The notes beneath the pieces were generated by a model. The model saw nothing but the letters and a program-made list of their open reading frames with translations. It was not told the origin of the DNA and did no database searches. The position numbers were made by a program, and so were the translations under genes. This document shows positions 8,112-15,684 of a DNA stretch of 33,911 nt, piece by piece. This stretch comes from Alphaproteobacteria bacterium. Its GTDB lineage: Bacteria > Pseudomonadota > Alphaproteobacteria > Bin95. The DNA lies in contig JAJDYL010000047.1 of the NCBI GenBank assembly GCA_022825195.1, positions 1 to 33,911 of the forward strand, in the 5' to 3' direction. How positions within the stretch are numbered: the stretch's first letter is position 1; every line of letters starts with the position of its first letter.

Positions 8112-9191
8112 TCAGCCTCGGAAATAGTTGTGGGGAACGAAGGGAAGGCGGACGACCCGCCCGGGCCGCGGTCTCCCGCGGATATCGAAGGCGACCTCCG
8201 TGCCGGGCGCGACAAGTGCGACCGGCAGGTAGCCCATGGCGACCGGGCCGCCGAGCACCGGCGAGAAACCGCCGCTGGCGACCCAGCCGACCGGCTCTCC
8301 GGAACTGTCGAGCAGGTCGGAGCCCTCGCGCGCGATGACGCGGCCCTCGGGCCTCATGCCGACGCGGCGCCGGGCGGGAGGATTGTCGAGAATGCGCGCC
8401 GCGCCGGGGAAGTTCCGCTCCTCCCGCCGGCGCTTCGGCAGCGTCCAGCCGAGGCCGGCTTCCAGCGGCGTGGTATCCTCGTCGAGGTCCCGCCCATAGA
8501 GGCAGAGGCCGGCTTCCAGCCTGAGCGAGTTGCGCGCATCGAGCCCCGCCCAGGCGACGGCTTCATGGGCGAGCAGCCGCCCGGCGAGCGCTTCGGCGTC
8601 GGCCCCGGCGACCGACAGCTCGAACCCGTCCTCGCCCGTATAGCCCGACCGCGAGACGCGGGCCGGCACGCCGCAGGCCTCGCCCTCGCGCCAGCCCATG
8701 AACGGCAGATCCGCGAAATCCGGCAGCACCGCCGCCGCCGCCGGCCCCTGCAGGGCCAGCAGGGCGCGGTCCGGCTCCGGCACCACATCCACCCTGCCGC
8801 CGAGATGGCGGCGAAGATGCTCCGTGTCGTGTTTCCGGCGCGCGGCGTTGACCACCAGTCCGAGGCCGCCGGGCACGCGGGAGACGATCAGATCGTCCAG
8901 GATGCCGCCGTTCTCGCGGGTGAAGAGGGTGTAGCGCATGGCGCCGTCGCCGAGGCCCTGGATATCGCCCGGCACGAGCGTCTCCAGCGCCGCGTCCGCG
9001 GCCTCGCCCATCAGCCGCAGCTGGCCCATATGGCTGACATCGAACAGCGCCGCGCGGTTGCGGGCCTGGTTGTGCTCGGCGACGCTGCCCTCGGGATAGC
9101 GCAGCGGCATGTCGTAGCCCACGAAGGGCTCCATGCGCGCGCCGGCGGCGAGGTGCATCGCGTGAAGCGGCGTCTTGATCAATTCGGTCAT
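8112..9191 (-). CDS. gcvT: Glycine cleavage system T protein (aminomethyltransferase)
   Basis: GcvT releases ammonia from the aminomethyl-lipoyl H protein and transfers the carbon to tetrahydrofolate, giving 5,10-methylene-THF. The protein is 359 residues. It starts MTELIKTPLHAMHLAAGARM and carries the family segments EPFVGYDMPLRYPEGSVAEH, FDVSHMGQLRL, MRYTLFTRENGGILDDLIV and RSGYTGEDGFELS. I chose the ATG at 9191 because family homology begins there and GGAGGG lies about nine bases upstream. The frame stays open further upstream through the riboswitch, but that sequence is RNA structure rather than protein. It is first in the operon and directly controlled by the glycine riboswitch. Confidence 0.95.
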   Translation of the reverse strand: MTELIKTPLHAMHLAAGARMEPFVGYDMPLRYPEGSVAEHNQARNRAALFDVSHMGQLRLMGEAADAALETLVPGDIQGLGDGAMRYTLFTRENGGILDDLIVSRVPGGLGLVVNAARRKHDTEHLRRHLGGRVDVVPEPDRALLALQGPAAAAVLPDFADLPFMGWREGEACGVPARVSRSGYTGEDGFELSVAGADAEALAGRLLAHEAVAWAGLDARNSLRLEAGLCLYGRDLDEDTTPLEAGLGWTLPKRRREERNFPGAARILDNPPARRRVGMRPEGRVIAREGSDLLDSSGEPVGWVASGGFSPVLGGPVAMGYLPVALVAPGTEVAFDIRGRPRPGRVVRLPFVPHNYFRG

Positions 9192-9238
9192 CGGCGGACC
9201 CTCCGGCTTCCGGGCCTGCCCCGTGGCCTGCCCGTCTG

Positions 9239-9403
9239 CCCCCTCTGTCCGTCCGACCTGAAAGATTCCGGCGTCGCCGTTACATCTTCGGTGGGGCGTA
9301 TGCGCCCGCTTTCCAGAGTTGCCTCCCCGCACGGTCCGGGTGCCTGAGAGTTTCCGGGGCGGTTGCTCCTTCGGCGCCGGCCTGGATAGCCGGACTCTCC
9401 CGC
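9239..9403 (-). ncRNA. Tandem glycine riboswitch
   Basis: Read on the minus strand, the leader shows the full glycine aptamer signature twice. Aptamer 1 runs GGGAGAG, then GCCGAAGGAGCAA, then AACTCTCAGGCA and GGACCG. Aptamer 2 runs AACTCTGGAAAG, then CACCGAAGATGTAA, then AATCTTTCAGGT and GGACAGAGGGG. The order and spacing match the classic two-aptamer architecture. It sits about 47 bases before the gcvT start. By the known mechanism, glycine binding turns on the cleavage operon so that excess glycine is degraded. I did not resolve an expression platform; the intervening sequence up to the ribosome site could hold a hairpin that controls translation. Confidence 0.95.
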
Positions 9404-9422
9404 GCAGATCGACGGCAGGCGG

Positions 9423-9452
9423 ATGGTCGCAGACGCCGGACCGGCTTGTCAA
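9423..9452 (-). promoter_or_regulatory. Probable sigma-70 promoter of the gcv operon
   Basis: A perfect -35 box TTGACA (9447-9452, minus) is followed after 18 bases by GACCAT (9423-9428), a weak but acceptable -10. Transcription would start near 9416, a dozen bases before the first riboswitch helix, which is the right place. The -35 box overlaps the stop codon of the upstream universal stress protein gene. Confidence 0.5.
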
Positions 9453-10267
9453 TGCGCCATGAACACCGGGAGGTCCGCATTGAAGAGGATGTAGTTGGTC
9501 GGCCCGCCGAACAGCGCCTGGCGCAGCCGGCCGCGGGTATAGCCGCCCTTGATGAGGAGGTCGGCGCCCCGCTCTTCCGCGATCTCGAGGGTCTTGTGGC
9601 CGCTCTCCCCGAGCCCGGCCTCGACGACCAGCGAGCCCGCCTCGATGCCCTCGCGGCGGAGCTGGCGCGCAACCGCCTCCCCGGTCGGCCCGGGCACCGT
9701 CATGCCGGTCACGGTCAGCACGGTCACCCGATCGGCGCGGCGCAGCAGGTCCAGCGCCGCGCGGATCGTGCGGGCGGTCTCCGAGGAGCCGTTCCAGGCG
9801 ATCAGGATGTTGCGGCCGAACTCGGCGGAAACCCGGGGCGGCACCGCCAGAATCGCCTGGCCGCTGTCGAACAGCGCCGTTTCGAGCGTGCCGAGCGACG
9901 GCCCGCTGGATCCTTTCACCGGCCGGCCCACCACCACCACGTCGTATACGCGGGCATGGTTGCCGAGATGGTCGAGGCCGGTCTCGCTCTCCGACCAGAC
10001 CGCCCGGTCGCCGAGTCCGGCGGCCTCGGCGAAGGCCTCGAACCGGCGGCGTGCTTCGGCCGCGCGCCGGTCGTCCTCGCGCTCGAAGCGCTCGACGAGC
10101 GCCGGGAGCGCGGCGCCGCTGTCGTCCGTCGCCATGATGGCGGACGGGTCGGTGTGGAAATGGGCGGCTTCGAGCCAGCCGTCGACGCAGGCGCGGAGCT
10201 GCTCGGCGGCGGCGAGCACGCTTTCCAGGGAATCCAGGTCGTTGGTCGGCACCAGAATCGATTTCAT
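9449..10267 (-). CDS. Tandem universal stress protein
   Basis: This 272-residue protein has two Usp-like domains. The first starts MKSILVPTNDLDSLESVLAAAEQ and ends with VYDVVVVGRPVKGSSG near the middle. The second starts NILIAWNGSSETARTIRAALD. It ends ADLLIKGGYTRGRLRQALFGG, which is a version of the ATP-binding G-x2-G-x9-G loop found in double-domain alphaproteobacterial Usp proteins. The start at 10267 is set by homology and a GAGG eight bases upstream. The frame is open further upstream, but that part is arginine-rich noise overlapping the divergent YdcH-like gene. It is cytoplasmic, and family members are linked to stress survival through mechanisms that vary. It is transcribed toward gcvT with its stop inside the predicted gcv promoter. 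Confidence 0.9.
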   Translation of the reverse strand: MKSILVPTNDLDSLESVLAAAEQLRACVDGWLEAAHFHTDPSAIMATDDSGAALPALVERFEREDDRRAAEARRRFEAFAEAAGLGDRAVWSESETGLDHLGNHARVYDVVVVGRPVKGSSGPSLGTLETALFDSGQAILAVPPRVSAEFGRNILIAWNGSSETARTIRAALDLLRRADRVTVLTVTGMTVPGPTGEAVARQLRREGIEAGSLVVEAGLGESGHKTLEIAEERGADLLIKGGYTRGRLRQALFGGPTNYILFNADLPVFMAH

Positions 10268-10394
10268 CGTCTCGTCCTCGCTACGCCGGAATCGGCGGCC
10301 GGCGGGGTGACAAACCGCTCGCCATGGGCCAGTCTCGCAACCGGACCGGCGGGCGGCGCGCGCCCGCAGTATCGCAGCAAAGAGGAAGATGCGC

Positions 10395-10568
10395 ATGACG
10401 GACTTGCAGGACCGCCGGGCCGCCCTCGCGGCCCGGCATGCCGCCCTCGACGACGAAATCCGCGCTCTTGAAAACGACCCCTCCGCCGACGACCTGAAAG
10501 TGCAGGCGCTCAAGAAGCGCAAACTGGCGCTGAAGGACGAAATCGCGGCCCTGGAGCGTTCCGGCTGA
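10395..10568 (+). CDS. YdcH/DUF465 family small coiled-coil protein
   Basis: This is a 57-residue, highly charged helical protein: MTDLQDRRAALAARHAALDD, then EIRALENDPSADDLKVQALK and KRKLALKDEIAAL. It matches the DUF465 (YdcH) family: a short helical hairpin with a loop around Asn-Asp-Pro and a conserved Leu-Lys-Lys-Arg-Lys-Leu stretch. The biochemical function of the family is unknown to me. Of two in-frame ATGs I chose 10395. The ribosome site AGAGGAAG ends at 10388, immediately next to the ATG at 10389, but sits at a workable six-base spacing from 10395. It is divergent from the stress protein gene and 72 bases upstream of the antiporter gene, so the two may share a transcript. Confidence 0.85.
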   Translation: MTDLQDRRAALAARHAALDDEIRALENDPSADDLKVQALKKRKLALKDEIAALERSG

Positions 10569-10640
10569 CCGCCGCTCCGGCGATGCGCGGCCGAGCCTGC
10601 CGGCAGCCGACTTGCCCGGCCGGCGTCGGGAAAGGCCGGA

Positions 10641-12263
10641 ATGGACCATCCGAGCTATCTCGCTGACGTCCTGATCTTCCTGCTGGCGGCTGTCGTGGCC
10701 GTGCCCCTGTTCCGCCGCCTCGGGCTTGCGGCGGTGCTGGGATATATCGGCGCCGGCGCCGTCATCGGGCCGCATGCGCTCGGCCTGGTCGAACGGATCG
10801 ACAGCGCACGGGCGCTCGCCGAATTCGGCGTTGTCTTCCTGCTGTTCACGGTCGGGCTCGAATTGCCGCTCGACCGGCTGCGGGCGCTCGGCGGCGGCAA
10901 GTTCCTGCTGGGCCTGCTGCAGATCCTGGTCACCATGGCGGTGTTTTCCGGCGCGGGCGTCGCGCTCGGGGTGCCGCCGCAGGCCGCCTTCGTCATAGCG
11001 GCGGCCCTCACGCTGTCCTCAACCGCCATGGTGCTGCAATTGCTTGCCGAACGGGGCGAGCTGACGAGCCAGGCGGGCCGGTCCGCCTTCGCCGTGCTGC
11101 TGGTCCAGGACATCGCCGTCGGCCCGCTCCTCGTGGTGACGCTGGTGCTCGGCGGCGCGCCCGAGGCAGTGGCGGAAGCGCTGTTCTGGTCGGTGCTGAA
11201 GGCGCTGGTGGCCGTGGTGGGCATCCTCGCGGTGGGCCGCTGGGTGGTGCGCCCCGTTTACGGGCCGATCTCCGAAGGCGGCCAGATCGAGACGTTCACC
11301 GCGCTGACCCTGCTGATCGTGCTGGCGACCGGCCTCGCCACCGAACTCGCCGGGCTGTCGATGGCGTTCGGCGCCTTCCTCGCCGGCATGCTGCTGGCCG
11401 ACACCCGCCACCGCCACCAGGTCGCGGCCGTCATCCAGCCCTTCCGCGGCCTGCTGCTCGGGCTCTTCTTCATGACGGTCGGCATGGCCATCGATGCGGG
11501 CGGCGTCATTGCGCGCGCCGGCGCGCTTGCCGCGATCGTGGTCGGGCTGCTGGTCGTCAAGACCGCCGTTGCGGCGGCCATCGGCGCGGCGCTCGGAATG
11601 CCGCGCGGGCGGGCCGTCTATGTCGGGCTGCTGCTCGCGGGCAGCGGCGAGTTCGGCTTCGTGCTGCTGGGCGCCGCGGTCGGCCGCTCGCTGCTCGACG
11701 GGCCCGACGCGCAGCTTCTCGGCATGGCGGTCACGCTGTCCATGGCGGCGACGCCGTTGCTGGCGTTCGCGGGCCGCCGCGCCCTGCCCGACATCGCGCA
11801 GGCGTCGGGCGAGCGCGTGGAGACTGCGGGGCCGCATGCGGGCCATGTCGTCGTCGCCGGGTTCGGGCGCGCCGGGCGGGAATGCGCGGCGCAATTGCGG
11901 GAGGCGGGCAGGGTGCCTGTCGGCATCGATATCCATGCGGACAATATCGCCGCCGGCCGCCGGCTGGGCTTCGAGGTGTTCCACGGCGACGCCGCGCGCC
12001 CCGAAGTCCTGGAGGCCGCCGGCGTCGGGGACGCCAGCGCCGTCGTCGTGGCGTTCAACGACCCGAAGCGCGCGGTGACCATTGTCGGCCGGCTGCGCTA
12101 CATATTCCCGCGTCTGCGCATCGTGGCGCGGGCCCATGACGACCGCTGGGCCGAGGAGCTGCGCCGGGTCGGCGCGGACACGGTCGCCGTGGAAATGCAG
12201 GGCGTCGCGGACCGGCTGGTCGGGGCCGTCGAAGGCGCTCCGCAGGATGCGGCGACGGAATGA
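10641..12263 (+). CDS. KefB/KefC-type monovalent cation:proton antiporter (CPA2) with RCK domain
   Basis: This 540-residue membrane protein exchanges K+ or Na+ for protons. Residues 1-380 form about a dozen hydrophobic segments of the Na+/H+ exchanger fold, beginning [20 protein letters not shown]. They include [15 protein letters not shown] and [15 protein letters not shown], typical CPA2 motifs. The C-terminal domain starts [15 protein letters not shown] and is a TrkA-N/RCK nucleotide-binding domain with [16 protein letters not shown] and [17 protein letters not shown], used in ligand gating. The start has GGAAAGG seven bases upstream. The family includes glutathione-gated KefB/KefC, the YbaL group and others; the exact ion and ligand cannot be read from sequence. 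There is no KefF/KefG partner gene next to it. Confidence 0.9.
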   Translation: MDHPSYLADVLIFLLAAVVAVPLFRRLGLAAVLGYIGAGAVIGPHALGLVERIDSARALAEFGVVFLLFTVGLELPLDRLRALGGGKFLLGLLQILVTMAVFSGAGVALGVPPQAAFVIAAALTLSSTAMVLQLLAERGELTSQAGRSAFAVLLVQDIAVGPLLVVTLVLGGAPEAVAEALFWSVLKALVAVVGILAVGRWVVRPVYGPISEGGQIETFTALTLLIVLATGLATELAGLSMAFGAFLAGMLLADTRHRHQVAAVIQPFRGLLLGLFFMTVGMAIDAGGVIARAGALAAIVVGLLVVKTAVAAAIGAALGMPRGRAVYVGLLLAGSGEFGFVLLGAAVGRSLLDGPDAQLLGMAVTLSMAATPLLAFAGRRALPDIAQASGERVETAGPHAGHVVVAGFGRAGRECAAQLREAGRVPVGIDIHADNIAAGRRLGFEVFHGDAARPEVLEAAGVGDASAVVVAFNDPKRAVTIVGRLRYIFPRLRIVARAHDDRWAEELRRVGADTVAVEMQGVADRLVGAVEGAPQDAATE

Positions 12264-12280
12264 AGGCTTTCGGCGGCGGC

Positions 12281-12309
12281 GGTTGCCGCCCCGGCGGCTT
12301 TGGTATAGA
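12281..12309 (+). promoter_or_regulatory. Possible promoter of rpmF
   Basis: TATAGA at 12304-12309 is a good -10 candidate 36 bases before the rpmF start. GGTTGC lies 17 bases upstream as a poor -35; TTGCCG fits better but at only 15 bases. It falls in the only gap between the antiporter gene and the rpmF-plsX-fabH cluster. Confidence 0.35.
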
Positions 12310-12345
12310 CAACGCGGCTGCCAGATATCCGGAAGAGGATGCCCG

Positions 12346-12534
12346 ATGGCTGTTCCGAAGAAGAAGGTGAGCCGGTCGCGCCGCGACAAGCGGCGTTCGC
12401 ATCACCGCCTCGGCGCCGAAACGCATATCGAATGCCCGAATTGCGGCGAACGGACGCGCCCGCACCATGTTTGCGCGGAATGCGGCCATTACCGCGGCCG
12501 CGAAGTCGTCGTAGCCAGAGACGACGCCGCCTAA
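12346..12534 (+). CDS. rpmF: 50S ribosomal protein L32
   Basis: This 62-residue protein begins [20 protein letters not shown], the usual basic L32 N-terminus that lies on the large ribosomal subunit. A four-cysteine zinc knuckle follows, CPNC and CAEC, flanking a histidine pair, and then GHYRGREVV as in other zinc-binding L32 forms. GAGG about nine bases upstream supports the ATG. It sits twelve bases before plsX, the widely conserved rpmF-plsX-fabH order that ties ribosome synthesis to membrane lipid synthesis. Confidence 0.97.
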   Translation: MAVPKKKVSRSRRDKRRSHHRLGAETHIECPNCGERTRPHHVCAECGHYRGREVVVARDDAA

Positions 12535-12545
12535 GGCTCCTTCCT

Positions 12546-13583
12546 GTGCCCGACCCCATTGTCATTGCGCTCGACGGCATGGGCGGAGACCGGGCGCCCG
12601 ATATCGTGCTCCGGGGCGCGGCCATCGCCGGCAAACGCTGGCCGGAGGCGCGGTTCCTGATCCACGGCGACCCCGCGCGGATGGAGCGCGGCCTGGCCGG
12701 CCTGAAGGCGTTGGGCGACCGGATCGAGCTGCATCCCGCCGAGAAGGCGATCGCCGACGACGCCAGGCCCTCCTCGGCACTGCGCGGCGGCGAAGGCTCG
12801 TCGATGTGGAACGCCGTGCAGAAAGTGCGGGACGGCGAGGCGGCAGGCGTCGTGTCGGCGGGCAATACCGGCGCCCTGATGGCCATCTCCAAGTTCCTGC
12901 TGCGCACGCCTCCGGGCGTCGGCCGTCCGGCGATCTGCTCGATCATGCCCACATTGCGGGCCGAGATCGCCATGCTGGACCTCGGCGCGAACATCGAGTG
13001 CGACGGCGAGAACCTGTTCCAGTTCGCGGTCATGGGCGCGGCATTCGCATCGGCCGCCATGGGCCGGCGCCCGACGGTCGGGCTGCTGAATGTCGGGCAG
13101 GAGGAGCTGAAAGGCAGCACGGCGCTGCGCGACGCCGCGGCCAGGCTGCGCGCCGTCGATGACCCGTCCTTCGATTTCAAGGGTTTCATCGAGGGGGACG
13201 ACATTACCGGCGGCGCCGTCGATGTGGTGGTCACGGACGGGTTCACCGGCAATGTCGCGCTGAAGGCGCTCGAGGGTTCGGCGCGCCTCTACGGCGCAGC
13301 GCTGCGGCGCGCGGTGAAGAGCTCCGTTGCCGGCATGGCGGGATTCTGGCTGGCGCGCCGGGCGCTGGACAAGGTGCGGGACCGTTTCGACCCGCGCCGC
13401 TACAACGGCGCCGTGTTCGTCGGGCTGAACGGCGTGGTGGTCAAGGCCCATGGCGGCTCGGACGCCTTCGCGTTCGCCAATGCCATCGGCTTCGCCGTCG
13501 ATATGGTGCGCCACGGTTTCCTCGACGATGTCCGCTCCGCTTTCGAGCGCATGGCGCCGCCGGTGGCGGCGACGGCCTCTTGA
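12546..13583 (+). CDS. plsX: Phosphate acyltransferase PlsX
   Basis: PlsX converts acyl-ACP and phosphate to acyl-phosphate, the acyl donor for PlsY in phospholipid synthesis, and acts at the inner membrane surface. The 345-residue protein starts at GTG 12546 ([20 protein letters not shown]), the conserved N-terminus. Further family segments are [53 protein letters not shown] and [17 protein letters not shown]. The frame is open upstream through rpmF, but homology begins at the GTG. AAGG at 12533-12536, overlapping the rpmF stop, is a plausible ribosome site. Its stop overlaps the fabH start. Length is normal. Confidence 0.96.
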   Translation: MPDPIVIALDGMGGDRAPDIVLRGAAIAGKRWPEARFLIHGDPARMERGLAGLKALGDRIELHPAEKAIADDARPSSALRGGEGSSMWNAVQKVRDGEAAGVVSAGNTGALMAISKFLLRTPPGVGRPAICSIMPTLRAEIAMLDLGANIECDGENLFQFAVMGAAFASAAMGRRPTVGLLNVGQEELKGSTALRDAAARLRAVDDPSFDFKGFIEGDDITGGAVDVVVTDGFTGNVALKALEGSARLYGAALRRAVKSSVAGMAGFWLARRALDKVRDRFDPRRYNGAVFVGLNGVVVKAHGGSDAFAFANAIGFAVDMVRHGFLDDVRSAFERMAPPVAATAS

Positions 13584-14545
13584 CCGGTCCGAGGGCGCAG
13601 TTCCGGGGCGTCGGCGCCTACCTGCCGGAACGCATCGTTACCAATGACGAACTCGCGGCCTGCATGGACACGTCGGACGCCTGGATCCGCGAGCGCACCG
13701 GCATCCGGGAGCGACGGATCGCCGCGCCCGGCGAAAAGACCTCGGACCTCGCGCTGGAGGCGTCGCGGCGGGCCCTTGCGGCCGCCGGCAGGGAGGCGCG
13801 GGAGCTGGACCTGATCGTGCTCGCCACGGCCACGCCCGACCGCACATTTCCTTCGACCGCAACGGCGGTCCAGGCCGGGCTCGGCATGACGCGGGGCGTG
13901 GCGTTCGACGTTCAGGCGGTCTGCTCGGGATTCATCTACGCGCTTGCCGTTGCGAACAATTTCATCCGGGCGGGCCAGGCCCGGAGCGCGCTGGTGATCG
14001 GGGCGGAGACCTTTTCGCGCATCCTGGACTGGAACGAGCGCGAGACCAGCGTGCTGTTCGGGGACGGCGCAGGCGCCGTGGTGCTCGAAGCCTGCGGGAA
14101 CGACCCCCGCCATCTGCTGTCGACCCATCTGCACTCGGACGGGCGCCATGGCGGGCTGCTCTATGTGGATGGCGGCCCCTCATCGACCGGAACGGTCGGG
14201 CATCTCAGGATGAAGGGGCGGGAAGTCTTCAAGCACGCGGTCACGAACCTCACCCAGGTGGTGGACGAGGCGCTGGCGGCCAACGGCCTCGGGCCGGAGG
14301 CCATCGACTGGATCGTGCCGCACCAGGCCAATCTGCGCATATTGCGCGCCACCGGGCGCAAGCTCGGCATCGGCGACGACCGGGTCATCGTCACCGTGGA
14401 CCGCCACGCCAACACCTCGGCCGCATCTGTGCCCCTGGCGCTGGCGGCCGGCGTCGAGGACGGGCGCATCGCGGAAGGCGACATGCTGCTGCTCGAGGCC
14501 ATGGGCGGCGGCTTTACCTGGGGCGCGGCGCTTGCCCGATGGTGA
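13580..14545 (+). CDS. fabH: 3-oxoacyl-ACP synthase III
   Basis: FabH condenses acetyl-CoA with malonyl-ACP to start type II fatty acid synthesis. The 321-residue protein carries the full triad: C115 in [13 protein letters not shown]248 in [11 protein letters not shown] and N278 in RHANTSAAS. Other marks are [17 protein letters not shown] and the C-terminal [10 protein letters not shown]. The start is TTG at 13580, which overlaps the plsX TGA; the encoded residues [16 protein letters not shown] fit the family N-terminus and there is no ATG nearby. The rare start codon and the overlap suggest translation coupled to plsX. Confidence 0.96.
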   Translation: MTGPRAQFRGVGAYLPERIVTNDELAACMDTSDAWIRERTGIRERRIAAPGEKTSDLALEASRRALAAAGREARELDLIVLATATPDRTFPSTATAVQAGLGMTRGVAFDVQAVCSGFIYALAVANNFIRAGQARSALVIGAETFSRILDWNERETSVLFGDGAGAVVLEACGNDPRHLLSTHLHSDGRHGGLLYVDGGPSSTGTVGHLRMKGREVFKHAVTNLTQVVDEALAANGLGPEAIDWIVPHQANLRILRATGRKLGIGDDRVIVTVDRHANTSAASVPLALAAGVEDGRIAEGDMLLLEAMGGGFTWGAALARW

Positions 14546-14606
14546 GCCCGAAACCCGGCTCCGTCTGCGTTGACCGGACCGGCGCGTCCGGGTTAGCGTC
14601 CTGTGC

Positions 14607-14915
14607 ATGACTGGCAGGACCCTGACGCGCGCCGACCTCTGCGAGGCGGTCTATCGCAATATCGGCCTCTCGCGAAGCGATTCGGCGATGCTCGTGGAAG
14701 CCGTTCTGGAAGAACTCTCCGAGGCGCTGGAGACGGAGGGAACGGTCAAGATTTCCTCCTTCGGCACCTTCGCCCTGCGAACCAAGGGCGAGCGGACAGG
14801 ACGCAATCCGCGCACCGGCCAGGAGGTCGCCATTCCGCCGCGCCGCGTGGTCGCGTTCCGGGCTTCGCAGGTGCTGAAACAGCGCGTCAATGCGAGCCGG
14901 GCGGCGGCGGAGTAG
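14607..14915 (+). CDS. ihfA: Integration host factor subunit alpha
   Basis: This 102-residue DNA-bending protein of the HU/IHF family forms a heterodimer with IhfB. The N-terminal [20 protein letters not shown] helix pair is followed by [20 protein letters not shown], then [20 protein letters not shown]. These are the alpha-subunit strands and the arm with the Asn-Pro tip that intercalates in the minor groove. Position between fabH and a MerR gene is a conserved alphaproteobacterial arrangement. Length is close to the usual 99-105. Confidence 0.93.
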   Translation: MTGRTLTRADLCEAVYRNIGLSRSDSAMLVEAVLEELSEALETEGTVKISSFGTFALRTKGERTGRNPRTGQEVAIPPRRVVAFRASQVLKQRVNASRAAAE

Positions 14916-14927
14916 GCGCCGGCTTCC

Positions 14928-15245
14928 ATGGAAAAGCACCCGACCGCCTATCGCACGATATCGGAAGTCGCGCGGGAAGTCGGTCTCGAGCCCCATGTGT
15001 TGCGTTTCTGGGAAAGTAAATTCCCGCAATTGCAGCCGTTGAAGCGGGCCGGCGGGCGGCGCTACTACCGGCCCGAGGATGTGGAGACGATTGTCGCCAT
15101 TCGAGAACTGCTGCACGAACGGCGCTTCACGATCGAAGGCGCGCGCCGGGCTTTGTCGGGGCAGGACGTGCCGGAATCGGAACTGCGCAGCATTCTGGAA
15201 GAACTGCGGGATATCCGCGCGCTGATGGACACAAACGTGGTATAG
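14928..15245 (+). CDS. MerR family transcriptional regulator
   Basis: This 105-residue protein has the MerR winged helix-turn-helix. [20 protein letters not shown] is the recognition part, and [20 protein letters not shown] is the wing with the Arg-Tyr-Tyr motif. A short helical tail follows, with no effector domain and no cysteine metal site. The same short MerR follows ihfA in many alphaproteobacteria, so it is a conserved regulator rather than a metal sensor; its targets are not evident here. It starts 12 bases after ihfA and ends at TAG within a TATAGT that could be the -10 of the next gene. Confidence 0.92.
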   Translation: MEKHPTAYRTISEVAREVGLEPHVLRFWESKFPQLQPLKRAGGRRYYRPEDVETIVAIRELLHERRFTIEGARRALSGQDVPESELRSILEELRDIRALMDTNVV

Positions 15246-15282
15246 TCCGCTATTGTGAAAAGGCGGATTGCGTCGCGAGCAC

Positions 15283-15332
15283 GTCGCGTGACGTTGAACA
15301 AATACCCCGAGAAAGAAACGACGTGACGCGAC
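15283..15332 (+). promoter_or_regulatory. Leader stem-loop in front of the cold-shock gene's ribosome site
   Basis: GTCGCGT (15283-15289) pairs perfectly with ACGCGAC (15326-15332). Weaker pairing is possible inside (ACGTT against AACG). The ribosome site GAGGAG begins two bases after the stem. TATAGT at 15241-15246 could be the promoter -10, though no good -35 precedes it, giving a leader of about 100 bases. Long structured leaders are known for cold-shock mRNAs; regulation here is an inference. Confidence 0.4.
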
Positions 15333-15350
15333 TGAGGAGTGACTATTCGT

Positions 15351-15560
15351 ATGGCTACCGGTACCGTGAAATGGTTCAACACGACCAAGGGCTATGGGTT
15401 CATCGAGCCGGACGAGGGCGGGGCCGATGTCTTCGTCCATATTTCGGCCGTGCAGCGCGCGGGCCTGTCCGCGCCCGCCGAAGGGCAGCGGATCAGCTAT
15501 GAGTTGCGCCGGGACCCGCGCAAGGGGAAATTCGCCGCCGACAACATCCAGTTCGTCTGA
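15351..15560 (+). CDS. Cold-shock domain protein (CspA family)
   Basis: This is a 69-residue single cold-shock domain. [20 protein letters not shown] contains the RNP1-type segment KGYGFI, and VFVHISAV is RNP2. The end, [11 protein letters not shown], is typical of alphaproteobacterial CspA. It binds single-stranded RNA and DNA and may act as an RNA chaperone. I chose the ATG at 15351 with GAGGAG eleven bases upstream; a GTG at 15339 in frame would overlap that ribosome site. Whether it is cold-inducible or constitutive cannot be told from the sequence. Confidence 0.95.
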   Translation: MATGTVKWFNTTKGYGFIEPDEGGADVFVHISAVQRAGLSAPAEGQRISYELRRDPRKGKFAADNIQFV

Positions 15561-15575
15561 CCCGATCCCCCGCAA

Positions 15576-15613
15576 CCCGCTGCCGCCGAGGCCGTTCCGT
15601 TGACAGCAGCGGG
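15576..15613 (+). repeat. Inverted repeat between the cold-shock gene and secA
   Basis: CCCGCTGC and GCAGCGGG form an eight-pair perfect inverted repeat with a 22-base loop, starting 15 bases after the cold-shock stop. CTGCGTTTCT follows, with only three T in a row, so as a terminator it would be weak. Its right arm lies inside the spacer of the predicted secA promoter. Confidence 0.35.
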
Positions 15614-15628
15614 CTGCGTTTCTACATC
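15600..15628 (+). promoter_or_regulatory. Sigma-70 promoter of secA
   Basis: TTGACA at 15600-15605, a 17-base spacer and TACATC at 15623-15628 make a near-consensus housekeeping promoter. Transcription would begin near 15635, about 50 bases before the secA ATG. Confidence 0.6.
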
Positions 15629-15684
15629 TTGGCCGAAGGGCGGGACGCCTCAGGGCCGGCCTGCGATCTTTCGGGGAACGCATC

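Noticed and set aside
9192..9452. N-terminal extension of gcvT through its leader
   Set aside because: The region is the glycine riboswitch; GcvT homology and a good ribosome site both begin at 9191.
15246..15350. A tRNA after the merR gene
   Set aside because: I looked for a cloverleaf and a TTCGA-type T loop in this gap and found only the cold-shock leader stem-loop.
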